A DNA stretch of 5,956 bases from Chlorobiota bacterium (GTDB lineage: Bacteria; Bacteroidota; Bacteroidia; Bacteroidales; JAADGE01), in contig JAUVIG010000244.1 of the NCBI GenBank assembly GCA_030592825.1, positions 1 to 5,956 on the forward strand, in the 5' to 3' direction. The translations under genes and the position numbers were made by a program. Positions 5,865 through 5,956 of the stretch are shown in pieces; position 1 is the stretch's first letter; the number at the start of each line of letters is the position of its first letter. The notes beneath the pieces were generated by a model. It saw only the letters and a list, made by a program, of their open reading frames with translations. It had not been told where the DNA came from and did no database searches.

Positions 5865-5956
5865 TTTTCAGAGTTTTTTATAGACGATTGAAATTTATGA
5901 AGCACTATCGGGATAATGCAAGAAAATTTCAAGAAGTATCCGGAAAACTCTGAAAA
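5865..5956. repeat. Three-tier imperfect palindrome at the right edge
   Basis: Three pairs of inverted arms share one centre at about 5910. The outer arms are 13 bp and perfect: TTTTCAGAGTTTT (5865-5877) and AAAACTCTGAAAA (5944-5956). The middle arms are 9 bp and perfect: TTGAAATTT (5888-5896) and AAATTTCAA (5924-5932). The inner arms are 8 bp with one mismatch: GCACTATC (5902-5909) and GATAATGC (5912-5919). The common centre argues for one element and against chance matches. The outer arm ends exactly at the window edge, so the element may be longer. No U-run follows the structure in either direction, which argues against a standard terminator. A dispersed palindromic repeat, a miniature transposable element, or a transposon end are candidates. 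Confidence 0.6.

Noticed and set aside
5897..5953. 18-codon ATG frame on the plus strand, and a minus frame open from the window edge to a TAA at 5851-5849
   Set aside because: Both fall in or across the palindrome, whose symmetry can keep opposite frames open together. Neither has a motif, and the second would need sequence beyond the window.

Overview
The window looks like chromosomal DNA from a low-GC member of the Bacteroidota. Three things in the sequence support this. One protein ends in a type A C-terminal sorting domain of the type IX secretion system (T9SS), with its YPNPASD motif. Start codons mostly lack Shine-Dalgarno sequences. Three perfect matches to the Bacteroidota -7 promoter element TAnnTTTG lie just upstream of the first genes of transcription units. 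I cannot name a genus.

Layout, left to right. Bases 1-156 are the 3' end of an unrecognised + strand gene. A promoter (205-212) then serves a two-gene + strand unit: an MscS-type mechanosensitive channel (247-1125) and, 3 nt later, a small HD-domain hydrolase resembling the (p)ppGpp-hydrolase half of RelA/SpoT proteins (1129-1548). A 182-nt convergent intergenic region follows. Next is a minus-strand MntA/HepT-type nucleotidyltransferase-HEPN toxin-antitoxin pair (2364 down to 1731), whose genes overlap by 8 nt and whose promoter element almost touches the start codon. Then comes a minus-strand three-gene unit running from about 5790 to 2448: a short Ppx/GppA phosphatase, a secreted GH18-CUB-T9SS protein, and leucyl/phenylalanyl-tRNA-protein transferase (Aat). 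Its junctions are a 1-nt overlap and a 12-nt gap. The right edge holds an imperfect 92-nt palindrome built of three nested arms sharing one centre.

How the genes may work together (inference): most of the window concerns stress and turnover. It has an osmotic safety valve next to a possible alarmone hydrolase, a Ppx/GppA-family enzyme (polyphosphate or pppGpp), an N-degron tagging enzyme, and a toxin-antitoxin pair. The secreted glycosidase inside the Ppx-Aat unit is the odd partner. All the main families are known. The points most worth checking are the Glu-to-Gln change in the Ppx/GppA GGGSTE motif, the probable leaderless mntA transcript, the Arg-to-Asp change in the HD protein, and the edge palindrome. 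I see no CRISPR array, tRNA, rRNA or intact insertion sequence.
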